A stretch of 64,000 nucleotides of DNA from Oscheius sp. JU75 (GCA_037178855.1 JASJZC010000006.1:2108001-2172000); one strand, 5' to 3'; counted from the first letter of the stretch, positions 1-10,710 are shown. The notes: generated from the sequence alone by a model not told the origin. Program-made: numbers and translations.

Positions 1-339
1 ATGACTGAACAAGCGGACAAAACGACTACAACTAAAGGGAAGCTTATCTTCTATCTATTCCTGGAGAAACACTTCTATCGCGCTCTCTCCCTCCCTTTAT
101 CGGCAATATTTTGACCAGTCGCCTGGAATAGTTTGATAAGCTTGTCGCATAGTTCTGCAGACGCAACAGTTTGTGGTAAGCCTAAGAATGCAAAAGCTTT
201 TATCAGTCATGGTGCCGCCACTACTGGTCATATATTTTAGTGCTTTTTATGTAAATGCCGTTTCTTGAGTTTAGGAAAGAGTGGGTGGTTGAAAGTAGTT
301 GAAAGTTCAAAAGCCTAAAAAGAAGTTGGGCAAAGGAAA

Positions 340-615
340 ATGTCTCAGTCTATTTCTCTCACTGTCTCTTCGTTTCTGTTTCTCGCTTACTATGTGTCTC
401 TGACAGTCTCCCTGTCTCTTTGTCTCTCTGGTTCTCTCTCAGCCTATCGCTGTTTTTGTCGGTCCCTCTGTGCGTCTATGTCTCTGTCTGTCTCCTTGCC
501 TCTCTGCCTCTCTCTTTCTCTCTCTCTCTGTCCGTACTTCTGTGTCTCTGCCTGTCTCTGTTTCTCTGTCTTCCTCGGTTTCGGATTGATGGATTCTGTG
601 GCCGACTCTGTTTCT
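340..615. repeat. CTCTGTCT-type imperfect microsatellite
   Basis: A pyrimidine-rich run of imperfect CTGTCTCT units. ORFs on both strands here are low-complexity Ser/Leu/Cys or Arg/Glu strings and are not genes. The same filler recurs in at least ten introns of this window. Just upstream, about 265-330 carries a unique-looking block that reappears on the opposite strand near 12.36-12.41 kb, again next to this microsatellite. Confidence 0.9.
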
Positions 616-774
616 TTATTTGTCTGTTTGTTTGTCCGTAGCAAAGCAGTGATCTAAAAAAACTTTTTTATTGTTGTTGCAAATTGTTGCGACAATAACT
701 CAGAATAACGATTTTATTTCTTAAAGATAGAGACAGTGAGAGTGACAGAGAGACAGGCAAACAGACAGAGGCAA

Positions 775-873
775 AGATATCTGAGAAACAAGCACGTACA
801 AAGAGACACGTGTCTTGTACAAAGAGACACGTGTTTTGTACAAAGAGACACGTGTCTTGTTTCTCAGATATCT
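775..873. repeat. Fold-back element with three 21-bp palindromic units
   Basis: Two 18-bp inverted arms (775-792 and 856-873, AGATATCTGAGAAACAAG and its complement) enclose three direct copies of a 21-bp unit starting at 796, 817 and 838. Each unit is built on AGACACGTGTCT, itself a perfect 12-bp palindrome in copies 1 and 3; copy 2 has one change. The whole block could fold into a hairpin. It lies about 130 bp upstream of the terminal coiled-coil exon. Confidence 0.85.
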
Positions 874-1003
874 TTTCTCAGATATAACATCTATTTTTTC
901 AAGACGAGGCGTGTGTGTCGCTCGTGCACGGTATTCATGCACGCATTCATGCCCCGTAAATATAATAGTCATCAAATTTTTTCTGTAACTTTCAGAATTT
1001 CAG

Positions 1004-1159
1004 CTTCCTTCGTTAATTCAAGAGGTGGAAGAAGCGGCACAAATTCGCTATCTTCAACAGCGCCTTCTAGAAACCAACAGAGCTCTGGAGCACATCAGAC
1101 GAGAAGAAGAGCGGCTTCGGGCTCTGATCCGCGAGGAGAAGAAGCTGAGAAGACTGTAA
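1004..1159 (+). CDS. Terminal exon of a coiled-coil protein (partial)
   Basis: An open frame runs from the 3' splice sites at 995 or 1003 (TTTCAG) to TAA at 1157-1159. It encodes about 51 residues rich in Glu, Arg and Leu with heptad-like spacing, including LLETNRALEHIRREEERLRA, so a charged coiled-coil C-terminus. Upstream exons were not identified; they may lie left of the window or across the microsatellite region. An ATG at position 1 opens 37 codons in another frame and could be an exon, but I cannot link it. The protein family is not recognised. Exon status rests on composition and the good acceptor. Confidence 0.5.
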   Translation, partial: LPSLIQEVEEAAQIRYLQQRLLETNRALEHIRREEERLRALIREEKKLRRL

Positions 1160-1267
1160 ACTGTCTGTTCTTCCTCACTCATTGTAAATGCTTGGATATA
1201 CTGTCGACCGATAAATGATTCGAACAACTGCCAGACTTTTCCGGGACCAGCAACACGCGCTATAGCG

Positions 1268-1630
1268 TCACAACAATAACAGTAACCTGTGAGGATATGG
1301 CAAACGTGAACAGATGGAGAAGAGTCTCGTAGCAAAATGTCTTGCCTGTTGGAAAAAATGGTTCACCTTCTTTTCGTCTTCCAGCTTCACGGTGTGGTAA
1401 TAAGCATCGAAAGTCTTTCTCATCTCTCGCTCTTCTTTCATATCATTCTCCCGAACTTCCTTTTGATGTATCTTCCTCTTCTCCAATCGACAGGAAGTCG
1501 CTTCGGCGGGCTCGCTGCCTCTTAACTCGGCTTGATAGAGCAGCTGATTGTCCAGTCGGGTTCATCTCTCTTCGGGAGACTCATTGGTTCGAAGAGCCTC
1601 TTGATACAGCCGGAGGAATAGGTATGTCAT
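1268..1630 (-). pseudogene. Helical protein ORF interrupted by one in-frame UGA
   Basis: From an ATG at 1630 the minus strand reads 22 codons (MTYLFLRLYQEALRTNESPE then ER), a TGA at 1562-1564, and then continues in the same frame with about 70 charged helical residues, including KEVRENDMKEEREMRKTFDA and VKLEDEKKVNHFFQQAR. Composition is alike on both sides of the stop, which suggests one reading frame broken by a single nonsense change (TGG to TGA would restore Trp). A pseudogene, a recoded stop or a missed splice site are alternatives. No family was recognised. It converges on the plus-strand coiled-coil exon that ends at 1159. Confidence 0.4.
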
Positions 1631-1884
1631 TTTTTTTCTGCTCTTCCTTATAGCTTAGAGATTCTCTTAACATTGTGGAGACTTCAGATCTTTAGCCAAC
1701 AGTTTTTTTTTTGGAAAAGGCTCCCTTAGTACTTCTGCTTTTTTATTGGGAGTTATTATAAACGTGCCTATTTTTGTTGCTTGCCCAATAAAGCCGCTGA
1801 CCAGGCGGCGAGGCCGACTAGTAAGGAATAATTACCAGTTCCAGCACTAGGAATTTGCGGAAAACTGGGGAAACAAAAAAATTT

Positions 1885-1956
1885 GGGCCGAACCGGGAAT
1901 CGAACCCGGGACCTCTCGCACCCGAAGCGAGAATCATACCTCTAGACCATCCGGCC
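1885..1956 (-). tRNA. tRNA-Pro (anticodon CGG)
   Basis: The reverse complement folds as a standard 72-nt tRNA. The acceptor stem is GGCCGGA paired with TTCGGCC (one G-U), with discriminator C at 1885. The anticodon stem is CTCGC/GCGAG around loop TTCGGGT, giving anticodon CGG, and the T arm is CCGGG/CCCGG with loop TTCGATT. The box A and box B regions (TGGTCTAGAGG, GGTTCGATTCC) are intact. There is no intron. It should be transcribed by RNA polymerase III and decode CCG proline codons. Confidence 0.97.
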
Positions 1957-3229
1957 ACTGTTCCGGAGAAATCGTACAAACTTCATGAACTCGCTCCTTT
2001 TTGGCTTCTATAAAGCCCGTGAAACATTTTACAATTTTCAGTTGAAATTCCAAAGATCCCTCCTTTATTTTCCTGCCTCCCAAGGCTTTTCTATCTACCA
2101 CGTGCAAGCACGAAGGACATTAGTAAGACCCTTCTTCGAGCCCTTTTTTCGGTAGTCGCATACATCATCCTTCTTGTCATGCGAACAGACAGTGTTTCTA
2201 GCCGAACAGTGGGTGTAGTATCATCTTTTCAGAGATGAAAACGTGTACTTTTAGGTGTCTGCTGTAGTCTAGAGTTTCTTTGCCCTTTCCTAAGACTGAA
2301 CTTTTATGTCGGAGTCATCCTTAGGGTTCGTACTGACCTTCTCTCCACATTAAATAGCCAACTAGTCTACTGACTTCGGTCATTTTTACCTGGTTGCGCT
2401 TTCAATGTCAACCTTTAGTTACCTAGTTGCCTTGCTAGCATCGCAAAATGCGCAATGTGCAACCTATAACGCATGTCTGCCAGTTAGAAATACAGGAAAA
2501 ACATGAACTTACTGAGGTAGTTCGACTTGTAAGTCGGAGAAAAAACGTATTTGCGTAAAGCGTAAAAACGCAAAACGTATTACCTTGTTTAAATAGCGTA
2601 ACTCTCATTATACCGCTGAAACATACTTTCGAGATATATTGACTGTGCGCAATGTTTTCAAAACATTTTTTTCCTATAACGATTCTGAAACAACAGAAGA
2701 AGCAAGCAGCAGCTACCCACCCTAGTCAATGAGTCAGATTCGGATAGTTTTTGAGTAACTGTCTGCCGCTCCCTACACCCTGTCACTTTGTCAATGTTAA
2801 CTTTTTTTATCCTCCTAGCCCTTCTTGTCAGTCTGTCAGCATGTTTCTGTCAGCAGCACGAGTACCCAAATCCGTTGCTCAAGTGGTACTACTGTGTAAG
2901 ATATGAACCATTGTTCAGGCTGTACACGTTGACCAACTAGCAAGAAGACTATATTGAATCATGTAGTTTCTATTCATTTCCAGCGGGTCTTATTTGCCCT
3001 TTTTGCTGCCTGATACCCAGCCGTAGCGTTATAGTGTTACTGCCTTTCCTTATACCAATGCAATAAAGTTGAACAGTATTTCCAACGAACTGTTTGTTTC
3101 TGCTAAAGCGTAAACAGACCACGGACGCTAGTTTGTGTTTTCTTCTCGGGATGCCAATTTTAGACTTTTGTCCATTTTCGGACTCTCTGTAGTGAGAAGT
3201 AGCACCAAACTTGGAAAGTAGAAGAAGAA
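1957..3229. other. Gene-free stretch
   Basis: AT-rich DNA between the tRNA and the first SRT receptor. I see no convincing exon on either strand. TGTTTCA motifs are absent here, in contrast to the region from 18 kb on. A short cluster of GCGTAAA/AACGCAAAACG repeats lies near 2550-2580. Confidence 0.6.
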
Positions 3230-5744
3230 ATGGAACGATTCATCCGCTACGGCTTTAGAGCGGAAAACATTCCCTTCTACGACTGCAGGTAAGATTGTTT
3301 TTGAGGACAATGGCTGTGTGCGGTGTATGCAAAATTTGGGGGGTTTCTCGTAATTTTATCAAAAAAATAGCATCTTTGTGATCTAAAGCATCCATTTCAG
3401 TGTGATAACCCGAACCAGGGCTGAATGGCATGCCATGGGACTACGGAACCCGGCTCGAGGTATATGTTTCATGGTCTACGGAATCCTGATTCAAGTTAGA
3501 AGTTCCCTTCTGCGAAACTATATAAAAGTACAGACAATCTACATCCCGATAATGATAGCCATGTGGAGGAGGAAGAAGAGCAACACGTGCTATCAGATCA
3601 TGTTCATTTTAGGTGAGTTTGGTTTGGGGAATTAGAAATTTGTTGTAAAAACTAACGAACTAGACAAGGATACAGAGCGTTCGATACCAGAAAAATTATT
3701 ATTAAAAAAGCGACCCGCGTCTGTTTCTTTTTCCCAAAACGATAGGATCTGACGTGGTCTAAGCTTTTACTTTTTACCGACTGAGCTACTGCCCTGTTTT
3801 TGCAGTGCATTATATTGTTCTGTTTTTGTAGAGTCCAAACCACAATCCAAATCTCGTGCAAACCGAGTCTGATATAGTACTACCAAGCACTTCTGCTTCA
3901 CTGTGTTCTTTACTAGAGAATCATAAAAGGTGAGATTGAAAATGTTTCGGTGAAGTTAGGAACAGCCTGGAATGTTGGAGAAATGTCCTATTCAAGTCGA
4001 TTTTCTCGCCCCAGTGAATTTTTTGTTTCAAAAGTATCTCATAAAGGAATTCTGGATCCAGTATATGATTCCTGGTTATAACGGCGCAAAAGCAAAAAAA
4101 GAAGGTCTGGTCTAGGTATCGAGAGATTCGGACAAATGTTTTACGCCTACCACTAGTAAGAAAAGTCTGGCTTTCTAAGGGTTTGGCATGTCGACAAGCA
4201 AATATATGTGAGCAAAACAAATTTTTCTAAGGACTCTACGACATGATGACTCTGGTTTTCAACTCTGAGCTGACTGGTTATTTCCTCGTGTTCGGAATGA
4301 ACTACTGTACCAGTCCCAACCTTAACTACTTTGCTGGCTGCATAGCAGTCGGTAAGTCTTCAAAGAAGATTGGAAAACTGACCAAACGTTTCAGGTCTTT
4401 GGTGCGGAGCCTGTTACTGCTGTCTTATGCTGGTTCTCAACAGACTGTGTGATCTCTGGGGTAATGCTTTTGCCAAACAGGTAAGAGTCTCTATCTCTAT
4501 CTCTGTTACCGTATGAAGCAGTAGAAAATCTTCAGGTTTTTGGCGGGAAGGCAATGATTGGGTGGATTCTGAGCCTGGTAGCATATACCTTCTTTTTCAT
4601 CTTCTTCACGCCGCCTGTCCTGTTCAGTTCGAGTCTCTCATCCTGGTTCTTCTCGCCATTTATACTGGGAACCGAGGAGGAAATGGCTATGGTCAGTTGA
4701 CTAAGGCAGTGACAGACAGAAAGACACAGAAAGGGCAAATCGCAAAAAGTAGCATAAAAGATTAGCGCTCTTTTGCTTTCATTTCTTTGACGGATTCACA
4801 GAATCACACAAATCTTAGATTTCAAAAGTAGTAGGAGAGAAAAAAGTATGCTTCACGCTCGTCTTACAGTTTCTTTTTCCTCGAGACAAATAATGCTGTT
4901 CAATAATACGTTTCTAACCCAACTGTGAGAAGAGTCTTCTGCTAGCAGGCTCTACACTACTGATGTGAGCCAATCCTCGGTAAAGCAAAAGTTCAAGTTT
5001 ACCGTCTCAACGGCACAGTCAAGAATATAATGGCCCTACTGCTTTGTCCATCCCGTTTAGTTTCCATAGCCAGATCGCTTTTAAAATTGACGACCACAAA
5101 ATTTTTTGTCTTTTAAAGTTGGTAGAAGGACAGGCTATCATTTTCCAAGGCACGCGAGCTAAAATTGGCACATCAACACAAATTTTCCAGTTCTACAACA
5201 TCCCGCACACGATCAACAACGTTGTCGTCGTCCTGATCACTGCTCTTCTCTACATTGTCCTCATTCTCGTGATCGGTTATAAGTATGGAATGGCCGGGAT
5301 GAGCACAATCAGTCAAGTTCGGCGATCTGTAGGATTTCAAAGAGTATCCCTATATCCAAAGTATTCAGATAATGGTCCAATGCGTCATCATCTGCTCTCT
5401 GAACCTCATCGGTTCCTTTCTGTACGCCTACATGCAGTTCTTCGTCATTCCTGAATATATCATCTTGACTGGTCACCTCACCTGGCTTATAATCAATGGT
5501 GAGTGGTATAAAATTTATGTTTCACCGGAGTATGACGCAGCAGCAGGTTGGAAACAGTCAGGGGTTTGCCGAATAATTCAAAAAAAAAAATTTAGGTATG
5601 CCTGTGGTGGTCTACATGGCAATGAACGCGACTCTTCGTGGCGATGTCGTCAAAATGTTTCGGAGCAATACTCGCGTTGGGTCCAACACCAATAGTAGTG
5701 TGGGACAGAAAGGGACTCACGAAGTCAGCACCACCTACCAGTGA
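3230..5744 (+). CDS. SRT-class serpentine chemoreceptor (nine exons, intact)
   Basis: Nematode seven-transmembrane receptor of the SRT type, expected in the membrane of sensory neurons. Nine exons close in phase: 3230-3288, 3401-3494, 3534-3612, 4232-4351, 4395-4480, 4536-4691, 5191-5328, 5369-5498, 5596-5744, giving 336 residues, the usual length for the family. The N-terminus shows the class pattern (NIPFYDC near residue 14). Other family-like stretches are CYQIMFILG, WCGACYCCLMLVLNRLCDLW, YNIPHTINN and a final PVVVYMAMN segment before a polar tail. Introns 2 and 7 are only 39 and 40 nt; intron 3 is 619 nt and holds a tRNA-like fragment. Every exon has the same length as its counterpart in the inverted paralogue at 21.9-24.5 kb. 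No stop or frameshift was seen. The ligand is unknown. Confidence 0.93.
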
Positions 5745-5977
5745 TATTCGAATGTTTGATGTAAAATAGTGACGAGCCGGAGAGGCAAAGACACAGAGAG
5801 ACTGAGACACAAACTCTAGCAGTAGCCTACCCAGTTGATTGCGTTACTTCAATGTTCTCAGTATAAATTACGACATCTATGCCAAACTTTTTAAAGTTTA
5901 GTTACAAAAGAAGCTTCAAATTTGTTTCAATGATCTGTGTTTTTAAAATTGAAACCATTCTACTAGCGCGCATCGGA

Positions 5978-7145
5978 ATGGATTCTCCTCGTCCAGCACG
6001 TCCTGAAGTAGCTAACTGTCTCGTCAAAGAGCCCTTCAAGAGCATGTCTCGTAGAGATATGGCTCTCTGGGTAAGTCTACTTCTTTCGTTTCGTGTCTTA
6101 CTGATTGTATCATGCTCGGTACGTTCCACTGTCTCTCCGTGTCTCTGTCTCTCTTGGCTCATCCAGTTTGCTTTCAGTTCATCCCGGTCTCTGGAATGAG
6201 CCAAAGCCTCGAGGAACTGTCAACCGGAGTCGTCTACTGCCATCTTCTGGCCCAGCTCTTCCCGGGCAGCCTTGATCCGAATAAGCTCAAGACCGCGACA
6301 GAACTCTTTGTCCGGGAGAAGCTGCACAACTGGAAGATCTTCCCATTGGGAATCGCGAGTCTTAATGTCAACAAAGACCTGTGCATCGAAAAGCTGGCCA
6401 AACCGAACATCGTCGAGGCTCTCCAGTTTTGTCGATGGTGGATCGCGTTCTACAGTCTCCACCAGCATGGCCCGATCTACGTCTCGACATTCAATCGAAT
6501 TCCGTCCACTCCAAGGTCCGGCATGACCCCGAGACCCACAAGTACTAGTCCATGTCAAACTTCTCGTCGGGCTCCGCGCCGTCGCCTGGCCGACACTCCT
6601 CGTCCCAGGACTCTGCCTACTCGCGTCGATGGTGAAGAGGGAACTTTCCGGATCCAAAGATGGTGAGTTTTGTAGACGTAGAGATAGAGATCTGACAAAC
6701 TCTCTCTGTGTAGGCGTTATCGTATCGACACGTTACGTTAAGCCGTGACACTTCCGTGCTTGCTGTTTCGACTGTGACAGTGCCTCAACAGGACAGCCTT
6801 CCCGATCTTAGAGCCGTTCTGCCCGAGGAAAAGCAGCCGATCGTGGAGATGAAGAAAGAAGCCTTGTCTATGGAGCCAGAAGAGGCCGAGGAGGAAAAAA
6901 AGGAATTGCTTGCTCTGGAAGAGTATGTGGCCCTGGACGAGAAGGACAAGGATCTCACCACGGCCATGGAGGCTGTGGCCTCCACAAATCACGCATTCGA
7001 CCATTTCATTCTTGTAAAGGAAGAGAAAGAGTGGAAGGACGAGGCGATGTCGGCTGCTACAATGGATCTCATTATCATGGACTATCTCACCAAGCGTGTC
7101 ATTGGCTGGGTCGTCAACGAGCTCACGTCGGCCATCATCTCATGA
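5978..7145 (+). CDS. EB1-like (MAPRE family) protein with disturbed linker
   Basis: Exon 1 (5978-6070) and exon 2 (from 6178) encode a calponin-homology domain of the EB1 microtubule plus-end type: MSRRDMALW, then GVVYCHLLAQLFPGS, a WKIFPLG segment, and LAKPNIVEALQFCRWW, in the order seen in EB1 proteins. The protein should bind growing microtubule ends. After the CH domain a Ser/Pro/Arg-rich linker begins, but the phase does not carry cleanly into the last exon (6714-7145). That exon is acidic and helical and ends with a WVVNELTSAIIS tail. In another frame, 6489-6635 also reads like a linker but holds a TAG at 6546. A missed intron or a frameshift (recent pseudogene) is possible. The last 170 bp and the 3' flank are duplicated at 14.94-15.39 kb. 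Confidence 0.75.
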
Positions 7146-7325
7146 TTTACCCGTGACATGATGAAACTAATAAATCAATCAAGAGCTCTTGTTTCTCTTG
7201 TTTTGGAAGCCTTGAAAGCTTTGAGTTTTTGTGTTTCAGGCACTCTTTTATTGCCTTCAGCAATTATAAGCTTTTTTGAAACAACAATCTTTCTATAGAA
7301 ACTGTTTGAAAACAATAAAAACAAG
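6975..7325 (+). repeat. Segmental duplication, copy A
   Basis: This segment covers the end of the EB1-like gene and its 3' flank, and matches 14943-15385 in the same orientation. Shared landmarks are TCCACAAATCACGCA, ATTGGCTGGGTCGTCAACGA, TTTGTTTCTCTTGTTTTGGA, a TTTCAGGCACTC block and the AGAAACTGTTT...AACAATAAA end. Copy B carries an extra insertion of roughly 90 bp near 15205-15295. Confidence 0.85.
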
Positions 7326-9769
7326 GCACCATGTTCAAGAAGTTTAATTACTTTGATCATGTCTTTACTGCAAGCGATATGAAGGCTCCAAAAATCACTG
7401 ACGACATGGATACAATGATGATTTTATTTGAGCTCAATTATGATCAGTCAGGATTTGGCCAAAACGATTCTTCTCGAGGTCAGTTCAGAATTTCAATTGC
7501 GGTAGGGGATAGAAAGGAAGAAATGGATTGACTTTTGAAGTTTCCGCAACGGTTATAGCGTAACGGTGAAGCAAAAAAAGTTTAGAACGGCTGGACCCGC
7601 AGTTTGATTTTGATTTTCGCAATGACATAAGATGATTCTAGTAAGCTTTTGATTACTGGAGTGGTTATCAATAGGGAATGAAACAAAAAATTAGAAATAC
7701 CGAGGGAAATCTCGTTGTGATTGATGGTTTTATTTGTGTTACACTAGTTTTTCTATGAAGGGGGATGCATATAGTAGTAGTCTGTGGAGGCTATCTCTTG
7801 TGAATGAAGCAAAAATCAAATAATGGCCAAAACAAAATGTGAAGGGCATGACGGAATTTACTATCTTTCGAGCTTATTGTCTTTTTATAGTAAAGTTAGT
7901 ATCGTTTGTGTTTGGGTTACGGTTTCATTTAATTGATAAAACAAAGCTTCTCGAAGTAAAAGTGGGAAAGAGGCATGATCAAGATTTCCTTTCTTGAGCA
8001 ATGTTTCGAAAGTTTATTTGCCGACGCTTTACATCCGGGTTAGCACTTCCCGACTCTGTTGACTGTACCGTGCGGATGAAGCGACAAAAGCTATAAAGTT
8101 AGACTATCGTCTATGGGTGAAATGATAGTTAGAATGACACTTGGTCAAAATGGACGTTCTCGATTTTGCTGTTTCAAGAAGAGGAAAAGACTGCTCAGTA
8201 AGTAAACTTTTCTTTATGTGACCTAAGCTCTAGGGATGAAACAAAAAAAACCGAAGTACTTCAGCGGTAAACGTAACAGCTGTTTCGTTTTTTACAACTT
8301 TCGAAATATTGCTCAAGAAAGGAAATCTTGATCATGCCTCTTTCCCACTTTTACTTTGAGAAGCTTTAATGTTTCATTGGAGAAGAACAACGCTATTCTT
8401 TACTTTCAGAAAGCGGTCGTGTACTACAGGAGATTAAAAAACAAAAAAACTGTGCTACTTTCCTGAAAAGAAACGAAATGAAACGATCAGGCAGGGGTTT
8501 TTTGTCATTTTTTTGTTTCACAATGAGATTGTATAGAAATTGCTATGATTTTCTTGCTCTGTCGCTTTGAAGTATGGTTGAAACAAAAAAAAAACAATAA
8601 AAAAAAACTGACCAGGCAAGTCCTTTTTTCGAAATAGAGAAGAGACAGGACGAAGGCGTATATTTGAGGAAAGTTGTGGTCTATTGTACCGACCCGGATT
8701 GCTGAACGTTTCTCCTGGTCTGTTCTGGCTCTACCTTGTAGGCAAAAAAATGTTAGAATGACCAACGAACAAGAAGTAATGGGGTGTTACTGTGTTTTTT
8801 CTGTTAGAGGCCAGCGGTTTATTTTATCCCGTCAAAATGAAGCTTCAGCTCAATTGGATACCTTGAGAGCCGGAAAGGTTATCATTTACACGTAAAATAC
8901 ATAAAGAACCAATCTTACAGGGGATGCTGACCGAGCAGCAGTTCCTGCCTCTGAACGCATATGAGACATCGCTGAAACACGAAAATATTTGGTTTGACCG
9001 AACGCACTAATAGAAGTGGGCATAACATTCAACAGCTATTTGCTGTTATCCACTATTATGCAACCTCATGGTTCTAGGAAAAGACTCAGCTCGATGTGAC
9101 CGTTTGAGACAAACTGTTTATACGAAAGTTTGCAAGTATGTCACATAGCCGGTGTTCCTATATTTTATTCTCGTTACCCCACCTAAAACAACCACAACCG
9201 TTTTCGTCCCTCCCGTCATATTTCACTTTTCGAAGACCCGCCACACCGTAACCATTCTGTTTTACGCACGGAACGCCACCGTTTGGATTTTCTGGTTGTT
9301 CTTGTGGTTGTTCGGTTTTCTCTCGCTCGATCTAGAGTCGAGAGTTTTATTCTATTGTTTCTTCTGTTCCCCCGTATTGAGTTACCCGTCTATTGTCAGA
9401 TTGTTGGACCTATCGAGTCCCAAGGCTGTATAAATTTTGTTTGAAGAAGGAGGGTGCTTTTCTAGTAATAAGACCTCGATCTAGCCTAACCAGCAGATCG
9501 AGCACCTTGAGGTTGCGACTCGGCCGTCGTAACTCCTCATTAGTATGTGCTTTCTGACTTCTGCATTTGATACAATTCAGGCGTCATAGAATTCGTAGAC
9601 AGTTTGCAACAGTCACCAGCTCGTAAAAATGGACAGCGCTCTACTTTTTTGCTCAAGCTGAATAGATGATGTTGACCCATGTCGATCGCAAAAGTTGCCT
9701 AGAATACTTTTCTGACCGTCAGAGGGGTTTAAAAGCGACAAACTTGGTTCCGATGGTCATCCGGCTCTC
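7146..9769. other. Gene-free stretch with motif cluster
   Basis: No supported gene. A 66-codon ORF at 7331-7531 could be a first exon, since a splice-like GTCAG follows near 7477, but nothing continues it. The stretch holds TGTTTCA at 7232, 8170 (full CTGTTTCA) and 8370, and TGAAACA at 7277, 7679, 8237, 8579 and 8973, several followed by poly-A. It also contains the 72-bp inverted repeat described separately. From 9.0 to 9.77 kb I see nothing else. Confidence 0.6.
7943..8367. repeat. Inverted repeat, 72-bp arms, 281-bp spacer
   Basis: Arms 7943-8014 and 8296-8367 are reverse complements with two mismatches seen by eye. Both contain AGTGGGAAAGAGGCATGATC followed by AAGATTTCCTTTCTTGAGCA, or the complement. 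A transcript through it would form a long double-stranded stem. No terminal duplication or transposase was seen. Confidence 0.85.
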
Positions 9770-10513
9770 ATGGCTTCTTCTCTCTTCCTCCTAATTTCAG
9801 CTTTCCCAGCAATGTTCCTGCTTGGTCGGGGATGCAATCCCTCAAACGATCCTACCAGCGGTCAGATAGTAGCTTTCAAAATGATGTTAGATGGTTTAGG
9901 TGACAAAACACTCTATAGCAGCATGAAATTCACGATGAAGGATATTAATCTAGATGCTCGATGGACCGGAAATGAAGAGGCATCTACAGCAGGCCAATCT
10001 GTTGCTCCTTTGGTGCGAATTCAAAAAGACATTGACCTATTTGTTAGTTTCTAGACTTAAACAGTAGTGTCATCGCAACTTTCAGGTAGACGGTATTCTG
10101 GGAGAATACAATTTGCCACAAGGAATGGTTTCGACCACTGTACCAAGGAGCGATGAAAATAAAAAAGTGACTCTTATCAAAATTAGCTCGGATGGCAATT
10201 GCGTAGGGACAACGGACTACAAAGTTGATTGTTAGTTTCAAAGTTTTTGTTTAGGAAAAGTCTGTTTTAGCGGACGGAACTGTTATTGATTGCAGCACTC
10301 CTTCACAGCAAGATCCTGCAACCTTCACCATTACTGGCGATTTCAGATCCACTATGGTTCGGTATCTGTCCTCCTGTCAAAATCGAGTTTCAGGGCGGTA
10401 CCCAGAGCATGTGGAACACCCTGGCTGACAAGCTTCAGAAGAAACTTACTAGCATCGGATTTGTTCAGTTTAACCAGCAGGACTTGACGGTCGAACCTGT
10501 TACATCCGTCTAA
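9770..10513 (+). CDS. Secreted protein, family not recognised
   Basis: Four exons close in phase (9770-10042, 10086-10230, 10271-10356, 10394-10513), giving 207 residues. The N-terminus is a clear signal peptide (MASSLFLLISAFPAMFLL) and the rest has no membrane segment, so it should be secreted. Late in the chain is TITGDFRSTM followed by WNTLADKLQKKL. Only a few cysteines are present. Introns are 43, 40 and 37 nt. The first-exon donor is GTTAGT and the last intron starts GTTCGG. A signal AATAAA lies just after the stop (about 10554). I do not recognise the domain; a small extracellular beta-rich protein is a guess. Confidence 0.8.
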
Positions 10514-10625
10514 AAAACGACCAAAAGTGTGTATATTTGGTGGCGGTAGCTGAATAAATTATTGCTAATTTTGTTACGTTTGATTTATGGTCGTATTTAT
10601 TTCCTCTCACGGTGAAGTCTCCAGG

Positions 10626-10710
10626 TGCGCCACACCACGGTGAAAGTACGTCATCTCGTCCGATCTGGCAAGTCAAGTAACGTTGGGCCCGGTTGAAACT
10701 TGGAGAGTTA
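10626..10710 (+). pseudogene. 5S rRNA-derived sequence
   Basis: The stretch CACACCACGGTGAAAGTACG, then TCATCTCGTCCGATCTGGCA, AGTCAAGTAACGTTGGGCCC and GGTTGAAACTTGGA follows the nematode 5S rRNA sequence closely, including the internal control region. Both ends are lost: the expected GCC/TTACGACC start and the closing stem are not recognisable. It is therefore a truncated pseudogene or a 5S-derived retroelement piece, not a functional 5S gene. It lies in the 280-bp gap between the secreted-protein gene and the lectin gene. Confidence 0.8.

Noticed and set aside
444-644. Arg/Glu/Gln-rich ORF on the minus strand
   Set aside because: Translation of the microsatellite only.
1054-1335. Minus-strand 93-codon ORF
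   Set aside because: Shadow of the plus-strand coiled-coil exon; Ser/Arg-rich with no splice logic.
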